This document shows positions 1 through 5,900 of a stretch of DNA of 6,441 bases, piece after piece (positions within the stretch are counted from its first letter, which is position 1; the number at the start of each line of letters is the position of its first letter). Both the position numbers and the translations under genes were made by a program. Source of the DNA: Clostridiales bacterium (GTDB lineage Bacteria > Bacillota > Clostridia > Christensenellales > Borkfalkiaceae); NCBI GenBank assembly GCA_003503945.1, contig DOCD01000094.1, positions 1 through 6,441 of the forward strand, written 5' to 3'. Below the pieces are notes generated by a model. That model was not told where the DNA came from and searched no databases. It was given only the letters and a program-made list of their open reading frames with translations.

Positions 1-366
1 GTGGCCCAGCTCCAGGGCCTTGCTGAGCACGAAGCGGGTCTGGGGCATAGGCCCCTCCGCCGCGTCCACTAAAACCAAAACGCCGTTTACCATCATCATT
101 ACGCGCTCGACCTCGCCCGAAAAGTCCGCGTGACCCGGAGTGTCGACTACGTTTATTTTTACGCCGTTATAGTGTATCGACGTGTTTTTCGCAAGAATGG
201 TTATGCCCCTTTCGCGCTCCAAATCGCCCGAGTCCATTACTCTTTCTTCAACCGACTGGTTCTCGCGAAAGGTATGACTTTGCTTTAACATTGCGTCGAC
301 AAGCGTTGTTTTGCCGTGGTCTACGTGCGCGATTATAGCCACGTTTCTTAAATCTTCTCTTAACAA
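1..366 (-). CDS. typA: Translational GTPase TypA/BipA, N-terminal part (runs off the left edge)
   Basis: Ribosome-associated GTPase of the EF-G-like family, linked in other bacteria to 50S assembly and stress or cold growth. Only the first 122 codons, most of the G domain, are present. Visible motifs are the P-loop HVDHGKTT at residues 14-21, switch I with RERGITI at 51-57, and the G3 motif DTPGH at 75-79. The G4 and later motifs lie outside the window. The stretch [19 protein letters not shown] and the short [11 protein letters not shown] spacing fit TypA rather than EF-G or LepA. The start is a TTG at 366-364, with AGAGG 7 nt upstream. Reading back in this frame I find no ATG before a pair of TGA stops. 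A TTG start is expected to lower initiation somewhat. It follows gpsA after a 177-nt gap that holds a structured repeat. The family call is near certain. Confidence 0.96.
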   Translation of the reverse strand, partial: MLREDLRNVAIIAHVDHGKTTLVDAMLKQSHTFRENQSVEERVMDSGDLERERGITILAKNTSIHYNGVKINVVDTPGHADFSGEVERVMMMVNGVLVLVDAAEGPMPQTRFVLSKALELGH

Positions 367-373
367 ATTTCTG

Positions 374-378
374 CCTCT
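374..378 (-). promoter_or_regulatory. Ribosome binding site of typA
   Basis: AGAGG on the minus strand, 7 nt before the TTG at 366. It decides the start, because the frame has no ATG between the upstream stops and the conserved N-terminus. Confidence 0.6.
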
Positions 379-406
379 TTTATCTTTTTTTCATCAATCC
401 CCGACT

Positions 407-436
407 ATTAAAAACACTTTGACTTTATAGAAGCAA
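407..436 (-). promoter_or_regulatory. Weak candidate promoter for typA
   Basis: On the minus strand TTGCTT (436-431) and TTTAAT (412-407) are 18 nt apart. The -10 box matches five of six consensus bases, the -35 box only three. The -35 box lies inside the outer arm of the structured repeat, so the pairing may be fortuitous. A separate typA promoter is plausible because the gene follows gpsA after a long gap, but nothing else in the sequence supports it. Confidence 0.2.
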
Positions 437-542
437 GCAAGAGCAGGAAGTATGCGCGTTGACAAGGGAGTTTACATAAATAGTAAATGACCGAAGGCAA
501 CGCGCTTACCGACGAACTATTGCGTAGCTTAAATGAAGTCAA
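419..542 (+). repeat. Structured intergenic element, full copy 1 (about 124 nt)
   Basis: Nested inverted repeat one base downstream of the gpsA stop codon. The outer stem pairs TTGACTTTAT (419-428) with ATGAAGTCAA (533-542), with one U-G wobble on the plus strand, and continues as AAGC (431-434) with GCTT (527-530). The middle stem pairs GTATGCGCGTTG (450-461) with CAACGCGCTTAC (498-509), 11 of 12 positions. The core hairpin pairs GGGAGTTTAC (466-475) with GTAAATGACC (483-492) around a 7-nt loop. Within the core are a G-U pair and two tandem G-A mismatches. Copy 2 at 2428-2550 has the same architecture with different stem sequences. The plus strand is chosen only because the wobble pairs favour it. 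It could be a mobile miniature element or a structured RNA; I cannot name the family. Confidence 0.75.
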
Positions 543-543
543 C

Positions 544-1533
544 TTAAAACTCACACTTTGTGCTTCTGTCGAATAACTTTATAATTATATCCATGCAGTT
601 CTTTGCGCCGTCGCCGCTTTCGAACACCTTCGACTTAAAGCAAGCTTCGTACACCGCGTTTGTTATCGGCAGCTCGACGCCCAGCCTGTCGCCGAGCTCC
701 TTCATTGCTTTCGCCGTCATAACGCCCTCGGCAAGCTTATCGAACTTCGCGCCGCGCGCCATCATTTCGCCGTAGGTGCGGTTGTGCGAATACTCCGAAA
801 ACAGCGTCGTTTCGTAATCGCCGAGGTGCGCAAGCCCGTAAGCCGAAGTGAAATTTCCGCCCATAGCCTGTATGAGTCTGCCGACTTCGTTTGCGCCGCG
901 CGACATTAACGGGCCCTTTAAACTTACGTAGCCGCTTCCGTCGAGAACGCCAGCCGCAATGCCGAGTACGTTTTTCGCCGCCGCGCCTATTTCGGTGCCT
1001 ATAAGGTCGTTGCCGTAGTAAAACCTTATGAGGTTGCTTTTGAAGTTATCCGCAAGGTAGCGCTTCAGCTTGTCGTTTGCGCTGTCGATAACCATACAGT
1101 TAGGTATGCCCTGCGTGAACGCCTGAATATGACCGGGGCCGACCCACACCGCAATATTATCGGGTGAAATTCCGCTTTCGGTCATTACCTCGGAAAGGCG
1201 TTTACCCGTGCTTTCCTCTATGCCCTTCATACAGAGCACGAAGGGCTTGTCCTTTACGTCGAACGCGGTGACCTTTTGCATAAATCCGCGCAAGCCCTGC
1301 GAGGATATTGATATAATTATTATATCCGCGCTTTCCACCGCGAACTTCAAATCGCAAGTAAGCGTTATGCTTTTATCGAGGGTAACGTAGTCGTTTTTAC
1401 CCGTATTTTTTAAAATTTCGTACGAATAATCGCCCTCGGGCCCCCAGGATACGACCTGATTTTTAAGCACCGTGGCTTGATACCACGCTATGAACGAGCC
1501 CCAACGCCCGCAACCTAAAACTGAAATTTTCAT
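544..1533 (-). CDS. gpsA: Glycerol-3-phosphate dehydrogenase [NAD(P)+], GpsA
   Basis: Cytosolic enzyme reducing dihydroxyacetone phosphate to sn-glycerol 3-phosphate, the backbone precursor of phospholipids. The 329-residue length is normal. The N-terminal Rossmann fold starts with LGCGRWGS (residues 6-13). KGIE follows at 103-106. The substrate-binding helical domain contains EIGAAAKNVLGIAAG (181-195), where K187 is the expected catalytic lysine. It also has SRG at 211-213, LGDYETT at 237-243 and HNRTYG at 250-255. The substrate-domain entry reads GPGH (132-135), where most members have GPSF, GPTF or GPSH, so this is a somewhat divergent member. The ATG at 1533 has AAAGG 7 nt upstream. It lies between recR and typA rather than beside plsY and der, its common partners, and a 239-nt repeat-filled gap separates it from recR. 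Confidence 0.93.
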   Translation of the reverse strand: MKISVLGCGRWGSFIAWYQATVLKNQVVSWGPEGDYSYEILKNTGKNDYVTLDKSITLTCDLKFAVESADIIIISISSQGLRGFMQKVTAFDVKDKPFVLCMKGIEESTGKRLSEVMTESGISPDNIAVWVGPGHIQAFTQGIPNCMVIDSANDKLKRYLADNFKSNLIRFYYGNDLIGTEIGAAAKNVLGIAAGVLDGSGYVSLKGPLMSRGANEVGRLIQAMGGNFTSAYGLAHLGDYETTLFSEYSHNRTYGEMMARGAKFDKLAEGVMTAKAMKELGDRLGVELPITNAVYEACFKSKVFESGDGAKNCMDIIIKLFDRSTKCEF

Positions 1534-1572
1534 AATATACCTTTAAAACTATTGTGAATTTAACAAACATAA

Positions 1573-1673
1573 GGCTTCCCATCAGGGGAAGCTCCGCGAA
1601 GCGGTGATGAGGGCTCAATTAATAATGCTACCTCATCCGTCACTTCGTGACACCTTCCCCAAAGGGGAAGGCT
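1573..1673. repeat. REP-like palindromic pair in inverted orientation (BIME- or MITE-like)
   Basis: Two palindromic units face each other across an 18-nt AT-rich spacer (1613-1630). The left unit has the hairpin GCTTCCC/GGGAAGC (1574-1592), then CCGC-GAA-GCGG (1594-1604), then GATGAGG. The right unit mirrors it with CCTCATCC (1631-1638), GTCAC-TTC-GTGAC (1639-1651) and CCTTCCCC-AAA-GGGGAAGG (1653/1654-1671). The inner hairpins differ in sequence between units but pair in each. A single unit of the same family occurs at 2378-2421. The open frame running through this region merely translates the repeat. Such elements are usually non-autonomous and spread by a transposase in trans. They may also slow or stabilise transcripts. 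Confidence 0.8.
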
Positions 1674-1703
1674 AAATACTTTTTCTCTCTTGATTTTATT
1701 GTA

Positions 1704-1774
1704 AAACCGTGCAGATACGAGCAAGACAAGGAAAACGGAGCTTGACAATGTATTGCGAAGTATAAACGCAGTTT
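1704..1774 (+). repeat. Structured intergenic element, shortened copy 3
   Basis: A 71-nt relative of the elements at 419-542 and 2428-2550 that overlaps the recR stop codon by 2 nt. The left end TGCAGATACGAGCAAGACAAGG A parallels TGCAGAGATGCGAGCAGAGC and what follows it in the 2428-2550 copy. The right end GACAATGTATTGCGAAGTAT parallels GACAAAGCTATGCGACGCAT. The ends AAACCGTGCAGATAC (1704-1718) and GTATAAACGCAGTTT (1760-1774) pair at 11 of 15 positions including one wobble. The middle stem and core hairpin are missing, so it looks like an internal deletion, although a distinct short subtype is possible. Confidence 0.5.
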
Positions 1775-2366
1775 AAATGCTCTTTCTTTCTAAAAATGCG
1801 CGCGACAGGGTCACCTCGTCGGTGTATTCCAGCTCGCTGCCGATGGGGATACCGTGCGCAAGACGGGTTACGTTTACGCCCAAAGGCTTTAAAAGCCGCG
1901 CTATATACATTGCCGTCGCCTCGCCCTCCACGTCGGGGTTTGTCGCCATGATAACCTCGCTAACGCCGCCCTCGTTTATGCGGGCAAGCAGCTCCTTAAT
2001 ACGGATATCGTTGGGCCCGACGCCGTCCATAGGGCTTATAACGCCGTGCAAAACGTGGTAAACCCCCTTGAATTCGTGCAGCTTTTCCATTGCTATTACG
2101 TCCTTAGGGTCCTTAACCACGCAGATTTCGGCTTTGTCGCGACGCTTACAGATTTCACAGACGTCGCCCTCGGTGAAATTTCCGCAAACCTTGCAATACT
2201 TAACCTTGCGCTTGCAATCTATTATGCTTTCGGCAAACGACCGCGCCTCCGCGTCCGTCATACCGATAATTTTGTACGCGTAACGCTGAGCCGTCTTTTT
2301 GCCGACCCCTGGAAGTTTTGAAAATTCGTTTATAAGTTTGCCGATAGGCTCGATAAATACGTCCAT
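1773..2366 (-). CDS. recR: Recombination mediator protein RecR
   Basis: Acts with RecO (and RecF) to load RecA on SSB-coated single-stranded DNA during gap and break repair. The 197 residues match the usual length of about 198. An N-terminal helix-hairpin-helix region includes [16 protein letters not shown] (15-30). The Cys4 zinc finger uses C58, C61, C70 and C73. The Toprim domain follows from about residue 79, with [13 protein letters not shown] at 142-154. The C-terminal motif is [16 protein letters not shown] at 172-187. I start at the ATG at 2366 because [12 protein letters not shown] matches the family N-terminus. The frame stays open to 2429, but those extra residues are the translation of a REP-like repeat. 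The only Shine-Dalgarno-like sequence also comes from that repeat. The gene sits downstream of dnaX and ybaB as in many bacteria, but the usually short ybaB-recR gap is 182 nt here. Confidence 0.95.
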   Translation of the reverse strand: MDVFIEPIGKLINEFSKLPGVGKKTAQRYAYKIIGMTDAEARSFAESIIDCKRKVKYCKVCGNFTEGDVCEICKRRDKAEICVVKDPKDVIAMEKLHEFKGVYHVLHGVISPMDGVGPNDIRIKELLARINEGGVSEVIMATNPDVEGEATAMYIARLLKPLGVNVTRLAHGIPIGSELEYTDEVTLSRAFLERKSI

Positions 2367-2377
2367 AAATAACGTAA

Positions 2378-2381
2378 CCTC
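2378..2381 (-). promoter_or_regulatory. Repeat-derived ribosome binding site of recR
   Basis: GAGG on the minus strand, 11 nt before the ATG at 2366. It is the conserved edge (GATGAGG) of the REP-like unit. I see no other purine-rich match between it and the start. The spacing is slightly long, so initiation may be weak. Confidence 0.4.
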
Positions 2382-2421
2382 ATCCGTCTGCTTCGCAGAC
2401 AACTTCCCCAAAGGGGAAGGC
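2378..2421. repeat. Single REP-like palindromic unit upstream of recR
   Basis: CCTCATCC (2378-2385) is followed by GTCTGC-TTC-GCAGAC (2386-2400) and CTTCCCC-AAA-GGGGAAG (2403-2419). The order matches the right unit at 1631-1671. The middle hairpin is GTCAC/GTGAC there and GTCTGC/GCAGAC here, so pairing is kept while bases change. The repeat lies between the structured element and recR. Confidence 0.8.
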
Positions 2422-2427
2422 AAATTC

Positions 2428-2550
2428 AAAAATGCAGAGATGCGAGCAGAGCGAGGAGCAAAAGGTTTTGCAAGGGGAGCTTACTAAGACGTAAGTGACC
2501 CGAAGCAAGTTCTTTTGCGACAAAGCTATGCGACGCATATATGCGTTTTT
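2428..2550 (+). repeat. Structured intergenic element, full copy 2 (about 123 nt)
   Basis: Begins AAAAATGCAGAGATGCG (2428-2444) and ends CGCATATATGCGTTTTT (2534-2550). These ends are imperfect inverted repeats with 14 of 17 positions identical. The middle stem pairs GCAAAAGGTTTTGC (2458-2471) with GCAAGTTCTTTTGC (2505-2518), with two wobbles and one mismatch. The core hairpin pairs GGGGAGCTTAC (2474-2484) with GTAAGTGACCC (2491-2501) around a 6-nt loop, with the same G-U pair and tandem G-A mismatches as the copy at 419-542. Its right end contains a 14-nt perfect palindrome (2533-2546) and overlaps the ybaB stop codon by 2 nt. The element fills most of the ybaB-recR gap. Confidence 0.75.
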
Positions 2551-2914
2551 ACAGTAAACCGCCGGCTTTGCCGAACGGCCCCATTTTTTCGTTATACACC
2601 TCGTCGGCCTTTTTGTAGCCGTCGTTGATTGCAGCCATGATAAGGTCTTCGAGCATTTCGATATCGTCCTCGTCGGTGATATCGACCGTTTCGGAAAGCT
2701 TGCTGCCGAACTCGATACCGTTTATAATCTTTTTCGCGTTCATATAGACGACGACCGTTTCGTCGCCCTCTTCGCCGCCGCCCGAAAGCCCTACTATTTC
2801 ATAATCTTCGAGCTCTTTTTCGGCTTCCTGCATCTGCTCCTGCATTTTCTGGGCTTGCTTCATAAGGTTCTGCATATTGCCCATTCCGCCCATACCGCCT
2901 TTAAATCCGGCCAT
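2549..2914 (-). CDS. ybaB: YbaB/EbfC family nucleoid-associated protein
   Basis: Small dimeric DNA-binding protein that coats the nucleoid and is almost always encoded between dnaX and recR, as here. It has 121 residues, slightly longer than the usual 100-110. A Gly/Met-rich head (residues 1-13) precedes the amphipathic helix MQNLMKQAQKMQEQMQEAEK at 14-33. A glycine-rich turn follows (VGLSGGG, 41-47), then the strand DETVVVYMNAKK (51-62). An acidic segment (81-90) leads into LIMAAINDGYKKADE (91-105), and the tail is Gly-rich (112-120). The ATG at 2914 has a strong AAGGAG 6 nt upstream. The gap from dnaX is 41 nt, consistent with cotranscription. The stop codon overlaps the end of the structured repeat. 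Confidence 0.93.
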   Translation of the reverse strand: MAGFKGGMGGMGNMQNLMKQAQKMQEQMQEAEKELEDYEIVGLSGGGEEGDETVVVYMNAKKIINGIEFGSKLSETVDITDEDDIEMLEDLIMAAINDGYKKADEVYNEKMGPFGKAGGLL

Positions 2915-2955
2915 AAAAAACTCCTTACAACTATTTTCTCGCTCATTTTTTGCGT

Positions 2956-4638
2956 TTATTTTATTTCTATGTCGACGCCTTCGAAATTTTTCTTCAATTC
3001 CTTTACGGCTTTATCGTATTCGCTTTCGCCCTTCTTTTTTATGCGCACTTCGTGCTCCGCAACGCCGAACTCCAAAAGCGTTTCGGCTATAAACGCCGCG
3101 TTGTCGGCGCGGGTTAATCCCCTGTAAACGGCGTCGCTTTCGGTGGTCAATATAAGCTTTTCACCCTCGAAAAAGTTACCCAAATCCATACAGAGCGTAA
3201 ACAGGACGGCGTTTTTACGGGTGGTGCGAAGGCTCCTTAAAAGCTTGCCGAACACGCCCGATTTTTCTTCCTCGCGAAGAACGCGCGGCTTGTCGGACGC
3301 AAGCTTTGCCTCCGTTTCCCACATCGTTGGCTGAACCTCGGGCTTCGCCTCGGTTGCGGGCGGCGCGGCAAACGGGTTGACGTCGCCATCTTCCTCCGCC
3401 AGCACGGGTTTGCGCCTTTCGGGCTTTGCCTCAATTTCGGGTTTTACTTCTCTTTCGGGTTTCGGGGCGACGGGCGCAACCGTTACGCCCTTTTGTATCT
3501 TCGCTTCAAGCGAATTTAATCTGCCTATAAGCGCGTCGATATCGTAATCGGCCTTGGGCATCGCGCACTTTAAAATCGCCGTTTCGAGGGTAATTTTGCC
3601 GTTAAGCGAGTAGCGCATATCCGTTTCCGCTTTTGCCAGAATTTCCGTCACCCGCAAAAGCTTATGCCCGTCGCATAAGCCCGCAAGTTCCTTTATCCTT
3701 TCGTAAGTTTCCGCAGGCAAATTTACTATCTCGGTCGCGTTTTTGCAGATTTTGACTATTGCGCAGTTATTGGCAAGGTTGAGTAAATCCTTTACAAGCA
3801 CGCCCACGCTTTTGCCCGTGGAAAGTATTTCCTCTACGGCGGAAAGCGCGGCGGAAGAATTTTCGGTGAGTATGCCCTGCATAAGGGAGGCAATCGCAAA
3901 GAAGTCGGCGCTGCCCAAAACGGCGTTTACGTCGTCGTAGGTGAGCTTGCCCGTGGAATAGGAAGCGCACATATCCGCAATCGACAGACAGTCGCGCGCG
4001 CTGCCTGCGCCCGCGCGGGCTATCGCCGCAACCGCCTCGTCCTCGTAGCTTTTGCCCGTTTTGTTGAAAACGTCCTTTATAAGCCCTTCGAGGTCTTTTT
4101 GCGGAATAAGCTTGAAGTCGAAGCGCATACAGCGCGAAAGTATGGTCGCGGGGATTTTCTGCGGCTCGGTCGTCGCAAGAATGAACACGGCGTGGGCGGG
4201 CGGCTCTTCCAGCGTTTTCAAAACGGCGTTGAACGCCGAAGCCGTGAGCATGTGCACCTCGTCGATTATATAAACTTTATACTTGCCCGCAACGGGCGGG
4301 TACTGAACCTTTTCCCTCAAATCGCGCATTTCATCGACGCCGTTATTCGACGCAGCGTCGATTTCCGATATATCGAGGTTAGAGCCGTCCGCAAGCGATT
4401 TGCACACTTCGCACTTGCCGCAGGGCGAGCCGCCGACGGGGCTTTCGCAGTTGATTGCACGCGCGAAAATTTTGGCGAGGGTTGTTTTACCCGTGCCGCG
4501 CGGCCCGCAGAACAAATACGCGTGCCCTATCTTACCCGTGGAAATCTGATTTTTCAGGGTTTGGACGATATGCTCCTGCCGAACGACCGTATCGAACGAT
4601 ACGGGGCGGAAAGTTCTGTAAAACGCAAGATATGCCAT
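2956..4638 (-). CDS. dnaX: DNA polymerase III subunit gamma/tau
   Basis: ATPase subunit of the clamp loader. It opens the beta clamp and, through its C-terminal part, tethers polymerase and helicase at the fork. It has 560 residues. Walker A is GPRGTGKT at 45-52 and Walker B VYIIDE at 122-127. The zinc module uses C64, C73, C76 and C79. Sensor 1 lies in ATTEP (155-159), and the arginine finger is in SRC (168-170). The clamp-loader domains extend to about 385. A Pro/Glu/Lys-rich, probably disordered linker (about 385-460) follows, with repeated KPE motifs. A folded C-terminal domain spans about 461-560. Its ATG directly follows the sigma stop TAG with no spacing. The GGAG that would serve it lies inside the last sigma codons, which suggests translational coupling. 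An A-AAA-AAG heptamer is in frame at codons 533-535. The call is very secure. Confidence 0.97.
   Translation of the reverse strand: MAYLAFYRTFRPVSFDTVVRQEHIVQTLKNQISTGKIGHAYLFCGPRGTGKTTLAKIFARAINCESPVGGSPCGKCEVCKSLADGSNLDISEIDAASNNGVDEMRDLREKVQYPPVAGKYKVYIIDEVHMLTASAFNAVLKTLEEPPAHAVFILATTEPQKIPATILSRCMRFDFKLIPQKDLEGLIKDVFNKTGKSYEDEAVAAIARAGAGSARDCLSIADMCASYSTGKLTYDDVNAVLGSADFFAIASLMQGILTENSSAALSAVEEILSTGKSVGVLVKDLLNLANNCAIVKICKNATEIVNLPAETYERIKELAGLCDGHKLLRVTEILAKAETDMRYSLNGKITLETAILKCAMPKADYDIDALIGRLNSLEAKIQKGVTVAPVAPKPEREVKPEIEAKPERRKPVLAEEDGDVNPFAAPPATEAKPEVQPTMWETEAKLASDKPRVLREEEKSGVFGKLLRSLRTTRKNAVLFTLCMDLGNFFEGEKLILTTESDAVYRGLTRADNAAFIAETLLEFGVAEHEVRIKKKGESEYDKAVKELKKNFEGVDIEIK
3034..3040 (-). 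other. In-frame A-AAA-AAG heptamer in dnaX, possible -1 slippery site
   Basis: Codons 533-535 read ATA AAA AAG, the heptamer and phase used for gamma production in E. coli dnaX. A -1 shift would add seven residues (EGRKRIR) and stop at 3013-3011. GGAG lies 14 nt upstream. The shifted product would lose only the last 25 residues, unlike E. coli gamma, so function is doubtful. Confidence 0.25.
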
Positions 4639-5190
4639 CTATTTCTCCGTTATCAAAGAAAGTAATTTATGTTTTGCGCGGTGTATCGCGTTATCCACGC
4701 TTTTCGTGCTTTTATTCAGCGCCGACGATATCTCGGAAAGGGACATTCCGTCGGTATACATGACGAGCGCCTTAAACTCCAAAGCGGATAAAATGCTGCT
4801 CATTTTATGCAATAGTTCGCGCTTGTCTTCGCGCTTAATAAGCTCGTCCTCGGGGCTGTCGGACGACCACTCTTCCCCGATTTCTACAATGGGCAGAAAG
4901 TTGTTGAGCGCGGAATACTTCGCCCCGCCGCTCTTTTTTACGGTGTTCAATATGCGGTTTCTGATACAGCTGTAAGCGTAGGAAGAGAATTTACCCGATT
5001 CCTTTTTGAAGCCGTTCACCGCAAAATACAGCCCGCACATACCCTCCTGAACCAAATCTTCCGTTTCGCCGCCGCTTAAAAAGAAGCGGCGCGCTATGGT
5101 GAGTACGCGGGGTTTATATCGTAAATACAGCTCCTCCCACGCGGCTTTGTCGCCGCTTTGGCATACGAGCACAAGTTCTTCGTCGGTCAT
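4639..5190 (-). CDS. sigH: SigH-like RNA polymerase sigma factor (sigma-70 family)
   Basis: Alternative sigma factor directing RNA polymerase to specific promoters. In Bacillus SigH drives entry into sporulation and competence genes. The 183-residue product has region 2 at about residues 15-85, with DLVQEGMCGLY (45-55) and FSSYAYSCIRNRILN (68-82). A short linker contains SPEDELIKRE (112-121). Region 4 (about 130-178) has a helix-turn-helix ending SLSEISSALNKSTKSVDNAI (150-169). The start is the ATG at 5190, which overlaps the rlmB stop in an ATGA. The longer open frame to 5292 lies wholly inside rlmB and adds a basic stretch without family resemblance. The location after mrnC-rlmB supports SigH. 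It is about 35 residues shorter than Bacillus SigH, chiefly at the ends. Whether this organism sporulates cannot be judged from the window. Confidence 0.85.
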   Translation of the reverse strand: MTDEELVLVCQSGDKAAWEELYLRYKPRVLTIARRFFLSGGETEDLVQEGMCGLYFAVNGFKKESGKFSSYAYSCIRNRILNTVKKSGGAKYSALNNFLPIVEIGEEWSSDSPEDELIKREDKRELLHKMSSILSALEFKALVMYTDGMSLSEISSALNKSTKSVDNAIHRAKHKLLSLITEK

Positions 5191-5900
5191 GAGCGCTTTC
5201 TCACCACTTCGTACGCGGCTATGCCGAACGCGACAGAGGCGTTTAAGGAGTTTACTTTGCCTTTTAAGGGGATAGAAAGCGTGAAATCGCACTTTTCGCG
5301 CGTGAGCCGCCTTACTCCGCTATCCTCGCCGCCGACTATTATAGCCACTTTGCCCGAAAAATCCGCGTCGTAAATATTATTGCCGTCGGCTTCGAGCGCA
5401 TACAGCCAGAAGCCGTTTTCTTTAAGCTTGTCTATGGCGTATTTCAAAGAATTGACCTTAGCCACTTTGACGTGGTTAGCCGCCCCCGCGGAAATTCTGA
5501 CGACCGCCTCCGTGACGCTTGCCGAATTGTTCGCGGGGATAATCACCCCGTCCGCGCCCGCGCACTCGGCAACCCTTATTATCGAGCCGAGGTTATGCAC
5601 GTCCTCTATTCCGTCGCAGAGCACCACGAACCCGTCCTTTTCGCCGCGGGATAAAATAATTTCGTCAAGGGTGGAATATTCGTAATCGGTGGTATACGCG
5701 ATAACGCCCTGATGCCTGCCCGCCTCGCTCTCTCTGTCGAGCACTTTTCTGTCGACGAACTGAACGCGGATATTTCTTTTACGCGCTTCGGCAAAAATAG
5801 CTTTAAGCGAGCCCTGCGGCTCCTTTTCCATCAACAGTTTATCTATATTTTTATCCGTTTTAAAAAGTTCCGAAACGGCGTTTCTTCCTGCAACTTTCAT
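5187..5900 (-). CDS. rlmB: 23S rRNA 2'-O-ribose methyltransferase RlmB (TrmH/SpoU family)
   Basis: SPOUT-class enzyme that uses S-adenosylmethionine to methylate a ribose 2'-OH of 23S rRNA (Gm2251 in the E. coli enzyme). The 237 residues include an N-terminal substrate-binding domain (about 1-70) starting VAGRNAV, as in the family. The trefoil-knot domain has motif 1 EDVHNLGSIIRVAECAGADG (99-118), with N103 and R109. Motif 2 is VGGEDSGV (189-196), with E192. Motif 3 is IPLKGKVNSLNASVAFG (210-226). The start ATG overlaps the mrnC stop and its own stop overlaps the sigma start, both as ATGA, so the three genes are probably coupled. The Gm2251 site is inferred from family and context; another TrmH-family target is possible. 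Confidence 0.93.
   Translation of the reverse strand: MKVAGRNAVSELFKTDKNIDKLLMEKEPQGSLKAIFAEARKRNIRVQFVDRKVLDRESEAGRHQGVIAYTTDYEYSTLDEIILSRGEKDGFVVLCDGIEDVHNLGSIIRVAECAGADGVIIPANNSASVTEAVVRISAGAANHVKVAKVNSLKYAIDKLKENGFWLYALEADGNNIYDADFSGKVAIIVGGEDSGVRRLTREKCDFTLSIPLKGKVNSLNASVAFGIAAYEVVRKRS

Noticed and set aside
419..542. Hammerhead ribozyme or classical kink-turn
   Set aside because: UGA and CGAA-like pieces are present, but the CUGAUGA core and cleavage site of a hammerhead are absent, and the tandem G-A pairs lack the 3-nt bulge of a kink-turn.
1560..1748. Open frame of 62 codons on the minus strand between recR and gpsA
   Set aside because: Its sequence is largely the translation of the REP-like palindromes and it shows no family resemblance.
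2533..2550. Plus-strand intrinsic terminator (palindrome followed by five T)
   Set aside because: No plus-strand gene leads into it, and the palindrome and T-run are accounted for as the right arm of the structured element.
4099..4665. Long plus-strand open frame of 188 codons opposite dnaX
   Set aside because: It is antisense to the conserved dnaX ATPase domain and encodes no recognisable domain. Other plus-strand frames in the window are likewise shadows of real genes.
5191..5292. N-terminal extension of the sigma factor
   Set aside because: It lies entirely inside rlmB. The ATGA overlap at 5190 gives a start that matches the family N-terminus.
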